64,000 nucleotides of DNA from positions 3,472,001 to 3,536,000 of the forward strand of contig NZ_JBDFMM010000001.1 of the NCBI RefSeq assembly GCF_047238265.1, given 5' to 3'. This document shows positions 18,362 through 26,900 of this stretch, piece by piece. Numbering within the stretch: position 1 is the stretch's first letter; every line of letters starts with the position of its first letter. A program made the translations under genes and the position numbers. The stretch is from Paenibacillus_F sp047238265. GTDB lineage: Bacteria > Bacillota > Bacilli > Paenibacillales > NBRC-103111. The notes beneath the pieces were generated by a model. The model was given only the letters and a program-made list of their open reading frames with translations. It did not search any database and was not told the DNA's origin.

Positions 18362-18433
18362 CACTAACATCCTCCCATTAATAGGTTTATTTTGGTTCGG
18401 TTTATTCATATGGATCCCACCCGGGAATCAGAA

Positions 18434-19201
18434 TCAAAACTGCAGGCACAAGTAACTTAAGGTTCCGAATTCATAATCCCGGTAAATCACCCGGGGAACC
18501 GCTTTTTCTTGTCCGCTGCCGAGCGCCAGGAAAAACGGTACGAAATGCTCCGCTCTGGGCACGGCCATCCGGCTGTGGGGAGCGAGCGTTTCGTAACGGA
18601 CCAGACTGTCCGTATCCCGCGTAAGCGTGCGTTCGATAAGCCAGTCGTCGAATTTGACGGCCCACGGCTCCGGTTCTTCTTGTCCCCAGTTCACCATCCG
18701 CAGATTATGGACCGTTACTCCGCTCCCGATGACCAGGATATCTTCTTCTCCGAGTCCCCGCAGAGCTTCACCGATAAGAATTTGCTTTTCAGGCGGAAGA
18801 TAAGGGTTGACGGAGAGCTGGATGACGGGAATGTCCGCTTCGGGGTACATTTTGTAAAGAAGGGTCCATGAACCGTGGTCGAGCCCTCTTCCGGAATCGG
18901 TGACGGTCTCGATCCCCTTTTCCCGGAACATTCCTGCCAGCCGTGAAGCCAGCCCGGCAGATCCTTTGGCCGGATAAGTGATCTTATACAAATCGTCCGG
19001 AAAACCATAGAAGTCGTAAATCGTCTCGTACGTCCCGTCCGTCGAAGTCAAGGTCAACACCTCGCTCTCCCAGTGAGCCGTAAAAATGACGATCGCTTTA
19101 GGTTTCCACTTTTGCCCCAGTTCACGTAAAAATGACGTATACTCCGTATCTTGAATAGCCAGCGCCGGTGAACCGTGAGCTAAAAACAACGAAGGAATCA
19201 T
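18434..19201 (-). CDS. DODA-type (LigB-like) extradiol ring-opening dioxygenase
   Basis: The 255-aa protein belongs to the LigB/DODA family (YgiD type), which cleaves catecholic rings such as DOPA. Metal-ligand candidates are H9 in LAHGSP and H43 in TAHWES, with further histidines in GSGVTVHNLR and in AEHFVPFFLALG. The segment FYGFPDDLYKITYPAKG is also characteristic. Length is normal and no signal peptide is present. GGGAGG precedes the ATG by 8 bases. The gene is divergent from an HxlR-type regulator, a frequent partner of enzymes that respond to quinones or electrophiles, and a gttac/gtaac palindrome lies between them. The natural substrate cannot be told from sequence. Confidence 0.88.
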   Translation of the reverse strand: MIPSLFLAHGSPALAIQDTEYTSFLRELGQKWKPKAIVIFTAHWESEVLTLTSTDGTYETIYDFYGFPDDLYKITYPAKGSAGLASRLAGMFREKGIETVTDSGRGLDHGSWTLLYKMYPEADIPVIQLSVNPYLPPEKQILIGEALRGLGEEDILVIGSGVTVHNLRMVNWGQEEPEPWAVKFDDWLIERTLTRDTDSLVRYETLAPHSRMAVPRAEHFVPFFLALGSGQEKAVPRVIYRDYEFGTLSYLCLQF

Positions 19202-19229
19202 GTGCAGGTCCTCCCTTAAAATTTATTAA

Positions 19230-19244
19230 GTTACTTTTCGTAAC
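19230..19244. promoter_or_regulatory. Likely HxlR operator between dioxygenase and regulator
   Basis: GTTACTTTTCGTAAC is a 5+5+5 inverted repeat in the AT-rich divergent region, 29 bases upstream of the dioxygenase start. Related half sites (GTAAC at 19259, GTTAC at 19294) occur nearby. HxlR-type regulators bind such palindromes in their own divergent promoters, so this is the natural candidate. Confidence 0.55.
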
Positions 19245-19349
19245 CTAGTGTATGATTGTAACTTTATAATATCAAGTAATTTATTTATTTGCCGTTACTA
19301 TATTTTTATTAGCTAAATGAGCGTATACTGGAGATAGGAGGGATGCCTG

Positions 19350-19664
19350 ATGAAACAATCAAACTTATGTCCCCGTTTCGAAAAAGGAATGCAGCTCATC
19401 AGCAAACGCTGGGCCGGACTTATCGTTTATCAGCTTTTAGCCGGTCCGCAGCGTTTTTGTACGATAGAATCGAATTTGCCTTTAAGCGGGAAAATTTTGT
19501 CCGAAAGATTGAAAGAGCTTGAGCAGGAAGGGATTATCCGGCGGGATGTGTATCCCGAAACGCCGGTGAGGATCGAATACTCGCTGACCGAGAAAGGCCT
19601 TGCCCTGGAACCGATTATCCGTGGAGTGGAACACTGGTCTTCCGCTTGGCTTCAGCCCGAGTGA
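19350..19664 (+). CDS. HxlR-family (DUF24) transcriptional regulator
   Basis: This 104-aa winged-helix protein shows the HxlR core: LCPRFEKGMQLISKRWAGLIVYQLL at the N-terminus, ILSERLKELEQEGIIRR as recognition helix, YPETPVRIEYSLTEKG as wing and a short C-terminal dimer helix. Cys7, near the N-terminus, is at the position of the thiol that senses electrophiles in YodB/HypR-type members, so redox control is plausible. It is divergent from the DODA-type dioxygenase and DoxX genes, probably its targets. Family assignment is firm; the inducer is unknown. Confidence 0.9.
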   Translation: MKQSNLCPRFEKGMQLISKRWAGLIVYQLLAGPQRFCTIESNLPLSGKILSERLKELEQEGIIRRDVYPETPVRIEYSLTEKGLALEPIIRGVEHWSSAWLQPE

Positions 19665-19674
19665 CGTGCGAGGA

Positions 19675-19703
19675 TTGACAGCGGGAATACGCGTACCTAT
19701 ACT
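19675..19703 (+). promoter_or_regulatory. Sigma-A promoter of the Rrf2 gene
   Basis: TTGACA (19675-19680) and TATACT (19698-19703) are separated by exactly 17 bases, a near-consensus housekeeping promoter, 64 bases upstream of the Rrf2 start codon. Confidence 0.8.
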
Positions 19704-19767
19704 ATTGAGAGTTCGCATTTGCGCGTAAATGATTATCGTCCGCATCTGTTTGACGGAGGTGAGACCC

Positions 19768-20193
19768 ATGACCATCAGCAGCCGCTTTGCCGTAGCCGTT
19801 CACGTTTTATCGCTGCTGGAGCTGAATAAAGAAGGACGCAACACATCCGAGTATATAGCCGGAAGCGTCAATACGAATCCCGTCGTCATCCGCCGGATTA
19901 CCGGCATGCTGAATAAAGCCGGCTTGACCCGGACGAGCCCGGGAGTCGCCGGTGCCGCTTTGGGCCGTCCTCCCGCAGAAATTACCCTGCTCGATATATA
20001 CCGGGCGGTTCAGGGAGACATGCAGGACGAGCTGTTCGCGATGCATGAGAATCCGAACCCGGACTGTCCCGTCGGCAAGAACATCCAAAGCACACTCGAA
20101 ACCCAGTTCAACCGGGCGCAGCTCGCTATGGAACGGGAGCTTGCCGGTACTACGCTGGCCGATGTCGTAAGAGATCTTGCCCGCTGCGACTAA
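19768..20193 (+). CDS. Rrf2-family transcriptional regulator (YwnA-like)
   Basis: The start is MTISSRFAVAVHVL, with GGAGGTGA five bases before the ATG. The 141-aa protein has an N-terminal winged helix (TSEYIAGSVNTNPVVIRRIT, LNKAGLTRTSPGVAGAALGR) typical of Rrf2. Only one cysteine lies in the linker region (PDCPVGKN), not the three that hold an Fe-S cluster in IscR, NsrR or CymR-like proteins, so it groups with the YwnA/YwgB branch of cluster-free members. It has its own strong sigma-A promoter and no operon partner, and ends before a strong terminator. Its targets are not evident. Confidence 0.88.
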   Translation: MTISSRFAVAVHVLSLLELNKEGRNTSEYIAGSVNTNPVVIRRITGMLNKAGLTRTSPGVAGAALGRPPAEITLLDIYRAVQGDMQDELFAMHENPNPDCPVGKNIQSTLETQFNRAQLAMERELAGTTLADVVRDLARCD

Positions 20194-20260
20194 CCCGTCC
20201 GCGGATTGTTACGGCGGGCTTTTGCCAGCATACGTATGTGTAAGCGGATTCATCGTTCAT

Positions 20261-20316
20261 CGCCAAAAAAGACATCAACATTCCCGATCCGGGAAAGTTT
20301 GATGTCTTTTTTGGCG
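20261..20316. terminator. Very strong bidirectional terminator
   Basis: Two arms of about 25 bases (CGCCAAAAAAGACATCAAC... and its near-perfect complement ending in TTTTTTGGCG) enclose a short GATCC-like loop. It separates the Rrf2 gene from the convergent MarR gene and works in both directions. Confidence 0.85.
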
Positions 20317-20399
20317 TGCGCTGCGGAAGAATAACCGGAGACGAGGGGCCGGAGACATAGCTCCCCCGCCTAAGAAGCCCCTGGACCTCCCGGCAGTTT

Positions 20400-20460
20400 T
20401 GACGTACGGGCAGGACTGCCGTCAAGCAGCAGCATGACGTACGGGCAGAACAGCCGTCAA
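20400..20460. repeat. Two 26-bp direct repeats, 35 bases apart, each partly palindromic
   Basis: Copies at 20400-20425 and 20435-20460 both read TGACGTACGGGCAG followed by two or three variable bases and GCCGTCAA. Inside each copy the ends (TTGAC/GTCAA) and GGCA/TGCC are inverted, so each could fold as a hairpin. They lie in the otherwise empty 20317-20554 stretch between the Rrf2 and MarR genes. Confidence 0.6.
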
Positions 20461-20554
20461 TCGGCGGTATGACGCGTTATTTGCCGGGAGCAGCCGGACC
20501 CGGGCGGGACATCCGGCAGCTTCCCGCGTTGTTAGCTGGAGCAGCCGATGGGCC

Positions 20555-21079
20555 CTACGGAGACTCATTTCCGCCGGAGCCGCTTTTTTTACAGGAACAG
20601 CTCTCCTGTTTGGTTACGCTCACGCTGCCGTTCGCCTGTTCGAATACGCCGACCATCCGCGATAGAAACGTATTAATGAGATCCAGCTGGTCCGCCGTGT
20701 ACTCCTGGCACAATTCCCGGGTCCTATTTCCCAGGGGTCTGTACAGCGCCCCGATTTCATTCTGCTTCTCTTTGACTGGAACGATGATGACGCGGCGGCC
20801 GTCTTGAGGGTCCTTTTCCCTGCGCACGAATCCCGCCTGCTCCAGCCGGTCGATCAGAGCCGTGACGGTGCCCGTCGTCAATCCGGTCAGCCTGGCCAGC
20901 TCTCCGGCCGTGACCGGTCCTTTTTCGTTCAGAATATCCGCCGTTTTCAGGTCGGTATGTATGAACCCAAGGGAGTGTGCCGCATTTTGTTGAAAAAGAA
21001 CGATACGCGTAGATAGTTTACGCATAAGCTCTGTCAGCTCCAGCACTTTCTCTTCATAGTCGGGTAAAACGCTTGACAA
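20555..21079 (-). CDS. MarR-family transcriptional regulator
   Basis: The 174-aa protein has the MarR winged-helix fold: LKTADILNEKGPVTAGELAR, LTTGTVTALIDRLEQAGFVRR (recognition helix) and the wing EKDPQDGRRVIIVPV. The C-terminus carries an unusual tail with CSCKKSGSGG. It is divergent from a DHA2-type multidrug exporter, with a 25-base palindrome between them, the classical layout in which a MarR repressor controls the pump and itself. Its ligand is not predictable. AGGAGG lies upstream of the ATG. Confidence 0.9.
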   Translation of the reverse strand: MSSVLPDYEEKVLELTELMRKLSTRIVLFQQNAAHSLGFIHTDLKTADILNEKGPVTAGELARLTGLTTGTVTALIDRLEQAGFVRREKDPQDGRRVIIVPVKEKQNEIGALYRPLGNRTRELCQEYTADQLDLINTFLSRMVGVFEQANGSVSVTKQESCSCKKSGSGGNESP

Positions 21080-21104
21080 GTAAAATTCCTCCTCATAAAC
21101 TAGA

Positions 21105-21129
21105 AATTATCTTGAAAATCAAGATAATT
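21105..21129. promoter_or_regulatory. MarR operator between repressor and exporter
   Basis: AATTATCTTG and CAAGATAATT are perfect 10-base inverted arms around a 5-base AAAAT core. The site lies 25 bases upstream of the marR start and 121 upstream of the exporter start, ideal for control of both. Size and AT-rich symmetry match MarR-family sites. Confidence 0.75.
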
Positions 21130-21250
21130 GGGTTGACGGGATGTTTATTATTTTAACGAATAAACCTTTTTTTGCAAAGGAGATGTCTTCCAGACGCCGA
21201 AGAAGGATCGTTAATCTTGGACCGAAACTTATTCAGAGGAGGATTACCCC

Positions 21251-22774
21251 TTGATTCAGAAAGACAACCATCTTAACAAGGTCGTTGCGGGACTGCTGCT
21301 GGCCATCCTGATGTCGGCCATGGATAACACCATTGTCGCTACAGCCATGGGCACCATCGTCTCCGACCTGGGCGGCTTCGACAAATTCGTCTGGGTCACT
21401 TCCGCCTACATGGTAACCACGATGGCCGGGATGCCGATCTTCGGCAAGCTGTCCGACATGTACGGGCGCAAACGCTTCTTTATTTTCGGGCTGATCGTTT
21501 TCCTGCTGGGCTCCGCCCTTTGCGGCATAGCCCAAAGCATCGTGCAGCTCAGCATCTACCGGGCGATTCAGGGAATCGGAGGCGGCGCGCTGCTGCCGAT
21601 CGCGTTCACGATCGTATTCGATATTTTCCCGCCGGAGAAACGCGGTAAAATGACCGGACTGCTGGGTGCGGTATTCGGCTCGGCCAGCGTACTCGGCCCC
21701 TTGCTCGGCGCTTATATCACGGAATACATAAGCTGGCACTGGGTATTCTACGTCAACCTGCCGATCGGCCTCGTATCGCTGCTGCTCATTATGCGCGCCT
21801 ACAAGGAATCTCCGCAGCATGTCGAGCAGCGCATCGACTGGTGGGGAGCGATTACGCTTGTCGTCGCGGTCGTGAGTCTTATGTTCGCCCTTGAGCTCGG
21901 CGGCAAGAAATACGCTTGGGATTCCGTTCCGATCGTAAGCCTGTTTGCGGGTTTTGCCGTGTTCTTCATCCTCTTCTTCATCATCGAACGGAAAGCGAAG
22001 GACCCGATCATCTCGTTCTGGCTGTTCAAGCGCCGCCTGTTCGCGACTTCCCAGCTTCTGGCGCTGCTGTACGGGGCCACCTTCATTATTCTGACGGTGT
22101 ATATCCCCATTTATGTACAGGCCGTCTTCGGCGGTTCCGCGACGAACGCGGGCCTTATCCTGACGCCGATGATGCTGGGCAGCGTGGCGGGCAGCGCGAT
22201 AGGAGGTATTTTCCAGACGAAAACGAGCTTCCGGAATCTGATGATTATTTCCGTCTTCTCGTTCCTCGTCGGCATGTACCTCCTTGGAGGGCTGACGCCG
22301 GAAACGAGCCGGGCTCTTCTGACCGTGTTTATGATCATTGCCGGTTTCGGCGTAGGCTTCTCGTTCTCCCTGCTGCCTACCGCTTCCACCTACGACCTGG
22401 AACCCCGGTACCGCGGCACGGCGACTTCCACGAACTCGTTTCTGAGATCGTTCGGAATGACGATCGGCATTACGATTTTCGGCAGCATTCAGTCGAACGT
22501 CTTTACCGACAAAATCCAGGCCGCCTTCCAGGGAATGAACGGCGGCGGAATGAGCGGAATCGATATGAGCAATCCGCAGCAAATTTTCCAGGCGGACAAG
22601 CGCGCCCTGATTCCGCCGGAGATTTTAAACAAGATCATTCATGCTTTGTCCGAGTCGATCGCCTTCACCTTCATGGCCGCCGTCATTCCGATCGTTCTGG
22701 CCGTAATTATCGTGTTTCTTATGGGGAACGCCCGCGTCGTACCCGCCAAAGAAAAAACCGGACAGCCTTCCTGA
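21251..22774 (+). CDS. DHA2-family (EmrB/QacA-type) multidrug MFS exporter
   Basis: The 507-aa integral membrane protein has about 14 transmembrane helices, as expected for drug:H+ antiporters of the DHA2 group. Motifs include D25 in MSAMDNTIVATAM (motif D1), GKLSDMYGRKR (motif A), IYRAIQGIGGGALLPIAF (motif B) and LGPLLGAYITEYISWHWVFYVN (motif C). The TTG start is preceded by AGAGGAGG 8 bases away; no better ATG exists nearby. It is divergent from the MarR gene and presumably repressed by it, and is followed by its own terminator. The substrate is unknown. Confidence 0.9.
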   Translation: MIQKDNHLNKVVAGLLLAILMSAMDNTIVATAMGTIVSDLGGFDKFVWVTSAYMVTTMAGMPIFGKLSDMYGRKRFFIFGLIVFLLGSALCGIAQSIVQLSIYRAIQGIGGGALLPIAFTIVFDIFPPEKRGKMTGLLGAVFGSASVLGPLLGAYITEYISWHWVFYVNLPIGLVSLLLIMRAYKESPQHVEQRIDWWGAITLVVAVVSLMFALELGGKKYAWDSVPIVSLFAGFAVFFILFFIIERKAKDPIISFWLFKRRLFATSQLLALLYGATFIILTVYIPIYVQAVFGGSATNAGLILTPMMLGSVAGSAIGGIFQTKTSFRNLMIISVFSFLVGMYLLGGLTPETSRALLTVFMIIAGFGVGFSFSLLPTASTYDLEPRYRGTATSTNSFLRSFGMTIGITIFGSIQSNVFTDKIQAAFQGMNGGGMSGIDMSNPQQIFQADKRALIPPEILNKIIHALSESIAFTFMAAVIPIVLAVIIVFLMGNARVVPAKEKTGQPS

Positions 22775-22789
22775 CCGGGTAATAAATGG

Positions 22790-22825
22790 AGATGAACAGC
22801 CGGGATGGCTGCTCATCTTTTTTTG
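22790..22825 (+). terminator. Terminator of the exporter gene
   Basis: AGATGA and ACAGCC pair with GGCTG and TCATCT around a GGGAT loop, followed by seven T, 15 bases after the exporter stop codon. Confidence 0.85.
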
Positions 22826-22925
22826 TTGAAATTTGTCTGTTTCATTCGTTAAAATTCGGGTATATAAACCCAACGGATTAATTTTGAAACACATTTTATT
22901 CAGTCTCAAGGAGATGGTAACTTAC

Positions 22926-25553
22926 ATGACCGGTCTGCAAATTAATCCCCAGTCCCTCGCGGACTATTTATTTACGCATGCGGAACACGGCTTTGCTTTA
23001 TATTCCCCCGACGGTGTCTGGATTCAGGTAAACGAGCCCTGGTGCAGGCTTTGCGGCTATTCTGCCGAGGAACTCGCCCGCTTCACTATAAAAGATCTTA
23101 TCCACCCGGACGACCGGAGAGACGAGGCCCCGGCAACGGCGTCCGCATCGGGCAGACATGTACAAACCCTTCGCTTTGTTCATAAATCCGGACGGGAAGT
23201 CCCCGTCCTGCTTACAAAGAGCCGTCTGAGCGGGAACCCACCCGGTACTCCCGACTATTATGTCCTGGAGGCGTCCGAGCTTTCACATGTCCTTGAAGAC
23301 GCCCAAGCTTGGAATAAAATGAAGCTGCAGTACCGCCTCCTTTCCGAACATTCCCGGGATATTTTCTATTATACGGCCCCGGACGGAACGATTCTGGACT
23401 GCTCGCCGTCCATCCGGCGGATACTGGGCTATTCGCCCGATGAGCTTATCGGGAATAACGAGGATGTGCTTTATGTCTCTCCCTCCCATTTACAAATTCA
23501 GCCGTCCCCTTCCGCCGCCGGCGAAGAAAACGTGCGGCAAATCAAAATGATTCACAAAGACGGCCGTCAGCTCTGGTTTGATTTAAGCGTCAAGACGGTG
23601 ATCGGCGACAGCGGTGAAGAACTTTTTCTGCGGATAGGACAAGAAATTTCGGACCGCAAAAAGAACGAACAATTTATCGCGGAAGCCCAGCGCATCGCCT
23701 TGATGGGGAGCTGGGAATGGGATATTTCAAGCGGCGAGATCTTTTTCTCGGACCAGCTCTTCCTGGTGGCGGGCATGGATCCGGAAGCAGCCGCTGTCCA
23801 CGGCATTCTGGGCCTGGTCGGCGATGATCTCCGCCCCGCTTTTAAAGAAGAGGTCGATAAGGCCTTGGTAAACAAGGAACTCAGTTTCGAGTACCGGAGC
23901 CGGAGGGAGGACGGCGAAGACAAATACCTGCATATCCGCGGCCTTGTCACGTACTCTATTCAGGGCATTCCTCTTAAAATCAACGGCACCATTCAAGATA
24001 TTACGGACCGCAAGCTGGTGGAACGCAAACTCCAGGAAACGGTCGAACGCTATACTTCACTGAAAAAATACAACCATGACGCCGTTTTGTCGATCGATCT
24101 GGAAGGAAAAATTCTGAACAGCAACTTGATGGCACAGCAGATGACGGGTTACGCGGTTCACGAGATGATCGGCGCCAAATTCTCCGAGCTCTTCCGCACG
24201 GAAAATATTACGGATATTCTCGAAGCTTCTTTGAAGGACACCTCCGCCGAAAAACGCATCGACAAAATTACCGACAAGCACGGCAACATCGTGGAAGTGC
24301 TGACAACGATCGCTCCCATTATCATCAGCGAAACGAACGTGGGCTACTACATTATCGCCAAAGATATCCGGGAACAGAAAAAGCTGATGATCGAGAAAGA
24401 AACCGCGGAAGCGACGAATAAAGCCAAGGGCGAGTTTCTTGCCATGATGAGTCATGAAATCCGTACGCCGATGAATGCGGTTATCGGGATGACGGACCTT
24501 CTGCTTGAAACAACTTCCCTCAGCTCCGAACAGAAAGAATATTTGAATATTATCCGCAAAAGCGGCGACACGCTGCTCGGCATCATCAACGATATTCTCG
24601 ACTTCTCCAAAATCGAGTCGGGCGTAACGGAGCTCACCGAGGAACCGTTTGATATCCGCTCCTGCATTCTGGAGTCCGTTGATCTTCTGACGTCCAAAGC
24701 GATGGAAAAAAATCTGGAAATGACCTGCTCCATGAGCCAGAATATGCCTTCGGTCCTTCTTGGAGATGCCAAACGGCTCAAACAGGTCCTTATTAACCTG
24801 ATCGGCAACGCCGTGAAGTTTACGAGTGAAGGCAGCATTACGGTTTCCGTCAAAAAGCAGGCCCAGTCGGAAGGAGCCGTAAAGCTTCTGTTCCAGGTCC
24901 AGGATACGGGAATCGGGATTCCGAAAGAGAAAACCGACAAGCTGTTCCAGCCGTTCTATCAGCTTGATAATTTCATGACGCGCGAAACGCAGGGAACCGG
25001 GCTCGGGCTCGCCATCTGCAAGAAACTCGTCGAGCTTATGGGTGGCGAGATCTGGGTGGAGCAGCCGGAAAAATCCGGCGCTCATTTCCTCTTCACCGTT
25101 GTTCTCAAAGAATTGGACCGGGAAGTTGGCACGCCTCTCCCCGAGAATACGACTGTGGAGAAATCTCCCGGTCATTCCCTCAAAATCCTCGTGGCGGAAG
25201 ATAACCGGATCAATCAGCTCGTCCTGGTCAAAATGCTGTCCAACCAAGGCCATACCGTCCGCGTGGTGGACAACGGCAGCGAGGTCGTCGAAGCCGCGCT
25301 GACCGAACGTTACGATCTCGTGTTTATGGATGTGCATATGCCGGAAATAAACGGCCTGGATGCGGCACAGATGATCAAGGAAGCTCTCAAACCCGAAGAG
25401 TATCCGATTATCGTGGCCGTTACGGCAAACGCACTCAAAGGCGACCGGGAAAAATGTCTCGCCGCCGGCATGGACGACTATATCAGCAAACCGATATTCA
25501 GCCGGACCGTCAACGATACGATCCACAAATTCTTCTCTTTCCGGCAGGCGTAG
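22926..25553 (+). CDS. Multi-PAS hybrid sensor histidine kinase / response regulator
   Basis: From MTGLQINPQSL the protein has 875 aa; AAGGAG is 12 bases upstream, a little long, and a start at 22914 would touch the ribosome site. No transmembrane helix is seen, so it should be cytosolic. About four PAS domains occupy residues 15-480 (for example HGFALYSPDGVWIQVNEPWC, PDGTILDCSPSIRRILGYSP, SIDLEGKILNSNLMAQQMTG). The HisKA box FLAMMSHEIRTPMN has H510; the ATP domain shows VLINLIGNAVKF, VQDTGIGIP and GTGLGLAI; the receiver domain (about 750-870) has D802 in LVFMDVHMPEING. It is monocistronic between two terminators with no cognate output gene, so it probably passes phosphate on to an Hpt or acts in sporulation-type signalling; the latter is speculation. 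Confidence 0.9.
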   Translation: MTGLQINPQSLADYLFTHAEHGFALYSPDGVWIQVNEPWCRLCGYSAEELARFTIKDLIHPDDRRDEAPATASASGRHVQTLRFVHKSGREVPVLLTKSRLSGNPPGTPDYYVLEASELSHVLEDAQAWNKMKLQYRLLSEHSRDIFYYTAPDGTILDCSPSIRRILGYSPDELIGNNEDVLYVSPSHLQIQPSPSAAGEENVRQIKMIHKDGRQLWFDLSVKTVIGDSGEELFLRIGQEISDRKKNEQFIAEAQRIALMGSWEWDISSGEIFFSDQLFLVAGMDPEAAAVHGILGLVGDDLRPAFKEEVDKALVNKELSFEYRSRREDGEDKYLHIRGLVTYSIQGIPLKINGTIQDITDRKLVERKLQETVERYTSLKKYNHDAVLSIDLEGKILNSNLMAQQMTGYAVHEMIGAKFSELFRTENITDILEASLKDTSAEKRIDKITDKHGNIVEVLTTIAPIIISETNVGYYIIAKDIREQKKLMIEKETAEATNKAKGEFLAMMSHEIRTPMNAVIGMTDLLLETTSLSSEQKEYLNIIRKSGDTLLGIINDILDFSKIESGVTELTEEPFDIRSCILESVDLLTSKAMEKNLEMTCSMSQNMPSVLLGDAKRLKQVLINLIGNAVKFTSEGSITVSVKKQAQSEGAVKLLFQVQDTGIGIPKEKTDKLFQPFYQLDNFMTRETQGTGLGLAICKKLVELMGGEIWVEQPEKSGAHFLFTVVLKELDREVGTPLPENTTVEKSPGHSLKILVAEDNRINQLVLVKMLSNQGHTVRVVDNGSEVVEAALTERYDLVFMDVHMPEINGLDAAQMIKEALKPEEYPIIVAVTANALKGDREKCLAAGMDDYISKPIFSRTVNDTIHKFFSFRQA

Positions 25554-25578
25554 TACCGGCATCCCCCGATTCGTACAG

Positions 25579-25625
25579 AAAAAGCTCCGTACAGGCTGCA
25601 TACAGCTTGTACGGAGCTTTTTTGA
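25579..25625. terminator. Bidirectional terminator
   Basis: AGCTCCGTACA and TGTACGGAGCT are perfect 11-base arms flanked by A-run and T-run; shared by the kinase gene and the convergent PIG-L gene. Confidence 0.85.
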
Positions 25626-25685
25626 CTTTTGGGCGCTTGGTTGAACAGGCGATTTGAGCCGCCGGAAGCGGCGAATCGTCTGCCG

Positions 25686-26387
25686 CTACATTAAACCGTC
25701 CAGTACGGATTCTTCTATGCGGAGCGGATTTAACTCGCCCCGCAGCCAGACGAGCCGGAAGTTTTCGTAAGGAAACGCTTTGTTCTCCGGGAGCGTTTCG
25801 CTCGGGCCGAACGCTTTCTCCACGGAGAACTGCTGGGACCGGTGCGCCAGAAGAGCCCCGGCTTTGATTTTCCAGTAAGGCGCGGTTTTGAGCCTGATTA
25901 CGGAAGGCTCGTCCTCCTTTACGCCCGCGAAGGGCAGGTTGTAATACAATTTCTGAACGTGAGGACACCGTCCGCCGAGAACGGCCTCGTTTACGGCATG
26001 ATGAACGGCGATGTGATCCGGGTGGCCGCTAATACCGTCCGCCGGAAAGGTCACGACGACGGAAGCTCCCGTTTCGTTCAGAAATTCCGCCGCCGCATCC
26101 GCCAGCACCGCCCTGTCCAGCGCGGCCAGCTTGCCGTCCGGCAGCACGAGGTGCTTCACGGCCGATACGCCCAGCAAATCGCAGGCGGTCTGCAGCTCTG
26201 CCTCCCGCGCGGCGGATAGCTGCTCCGGAGACATGGGACCGAGCGGTCCCGGTCTACCCGCATCTCCGCGCGTAGCCGACAGCAGGACGGTGCGTATTCC
26301 CCGGTCCGCCAAAGAACGGATCAGGCAGGCGCTCGCGAACGATTCGTCGTCCGGATGCGCATATATAAAAGCGACTACAGGGGCCAT
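25686..26387 (-). CDS. PIG-L family deacetylase (BshB-like)
   Basis: The 233-aa protein has the zinc-site signatures of the PIG-L/LmbE family: AHPDDE at residues 10-15 and GHPDH in the middle, with SATRGDAGRPG after the first strand. In Firmicutes, members of this size include BshB1/BshB2, which deacetylate GlcNAc-malate during bacillithiol synthesis; other members act on different N-acetyl-sugars. A bacillithiol role is tempting because ypdA (bacillithiol disulfide reductase) is encoded 5 kb away, but sequence alone cannot separate BshB from paralogues. AAGGAG lies 10 bases before the ATG. Confidence 0.85.
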   Translation of the reverse strand: MAPVVAFIYAHPDDESFASACLIRSLADRGIRTVLLSATRGDAGRPGPLGPMSPEQLSAAREAELQTACDLLGVSAVKHLVLPDGKLAALDRAVLADAAAEFLNETGASVVVTFPADGISGHPDHIAVHHAVNEAVLGGRCPHVQKLYYNLPFAGVKEDEPSVIRLKTAPYWKIKAGALLAHRSQQFSVEKAFGPSETLPENKAFPYENFRLVWLRGELNPLRIEESVLDGLM

Positions 26388-26424
26388 ATGTATCCGACTC
26401 CTTCCGGTTATGAGATTAAACTTT

Positions 26425-26700
26425 TCACAATCGTTTTAGAACGATTTCTTCGGCGATGCCGTCTACGTGAAGGTCTTTGCCATCCAGATACCAGACATCG
26501 TTTTCCTCCATAAAAAAGGTGACGCCTCCGGCTTCGGCCGTAACGGCCGGGTAATGCGGAGCATCTTTGATGATTCCGAATGTAAAGGCATCCTCGCCAC
26601 CGCCGCTGTAACGCACGAAAATGCGCACTTGATCCCCATCGCCGAATCCCCAGTCTTTCCTGAAAAGATCCGCTGCGGTTTCCGTGATCTTAATTTGCAT
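26425..26700 (-). CDS. HesB-like (YneR/IscA-fold) protein without cluster cysteines
   Basis: I start at MQIKITETAADLF, where GGAGGAGG is 8 bases upstream; the long upstream extension of this frame is not coding. The 91-aa protein has the HesB/IscA beta fold order (LVRIF-type strand, YSGGGEDAFTFGI, AEAGGVTFFMEENDVWYLDG, IVLKRL end) but contains no cysteine, so it cannot bind an Fe-S cluster in the A-type carrier manner. This matches the HesB/YneR group of Bacillales, whose role is unknown. It follows the PIG-L gene's strand but lies upstream of it by 37 bases, so the two probably form an operon. Confidence 0.82.
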   Translation of the reverse strand: MQIKITETAADLFRKDWGFGDGDQVRIFVRYSGGGEDAFTFGIIKDAPHYPAVTAEAGGVTFFMEENDVWYLDGKDLHVDGIAEEIVLKRL

Positions 26701-26900
26701 GCTCGGCTCCTCCTCCCGATGACTCTCCTGAACCGTGTTCACGATGAGTCGACTATGTACGCAATTTCGTTCCGGACCGTCCGGTCCGCCTTCCTCCTTA
26801 TTATAAACCTTACACGGCCGCACGGGGCAAATATCGCTTGTTTTCCCAGGCTCCGGTAGGGGTATGTATACATAACCGACACATTTAGGAGGGAATGGAC

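Noticed and set aside
21233..22582. Minus-strand 449-aa frame antisense to the drug exporter
   Set aside because: Composition rich in R, D, H, Q without motifs; the exporter frame has all family signatures.
24057..25601. Minus-strand 514-aa frame antisense to the hybrid kinase
   Set aside because: Antisense shadow; no start signal or family features.
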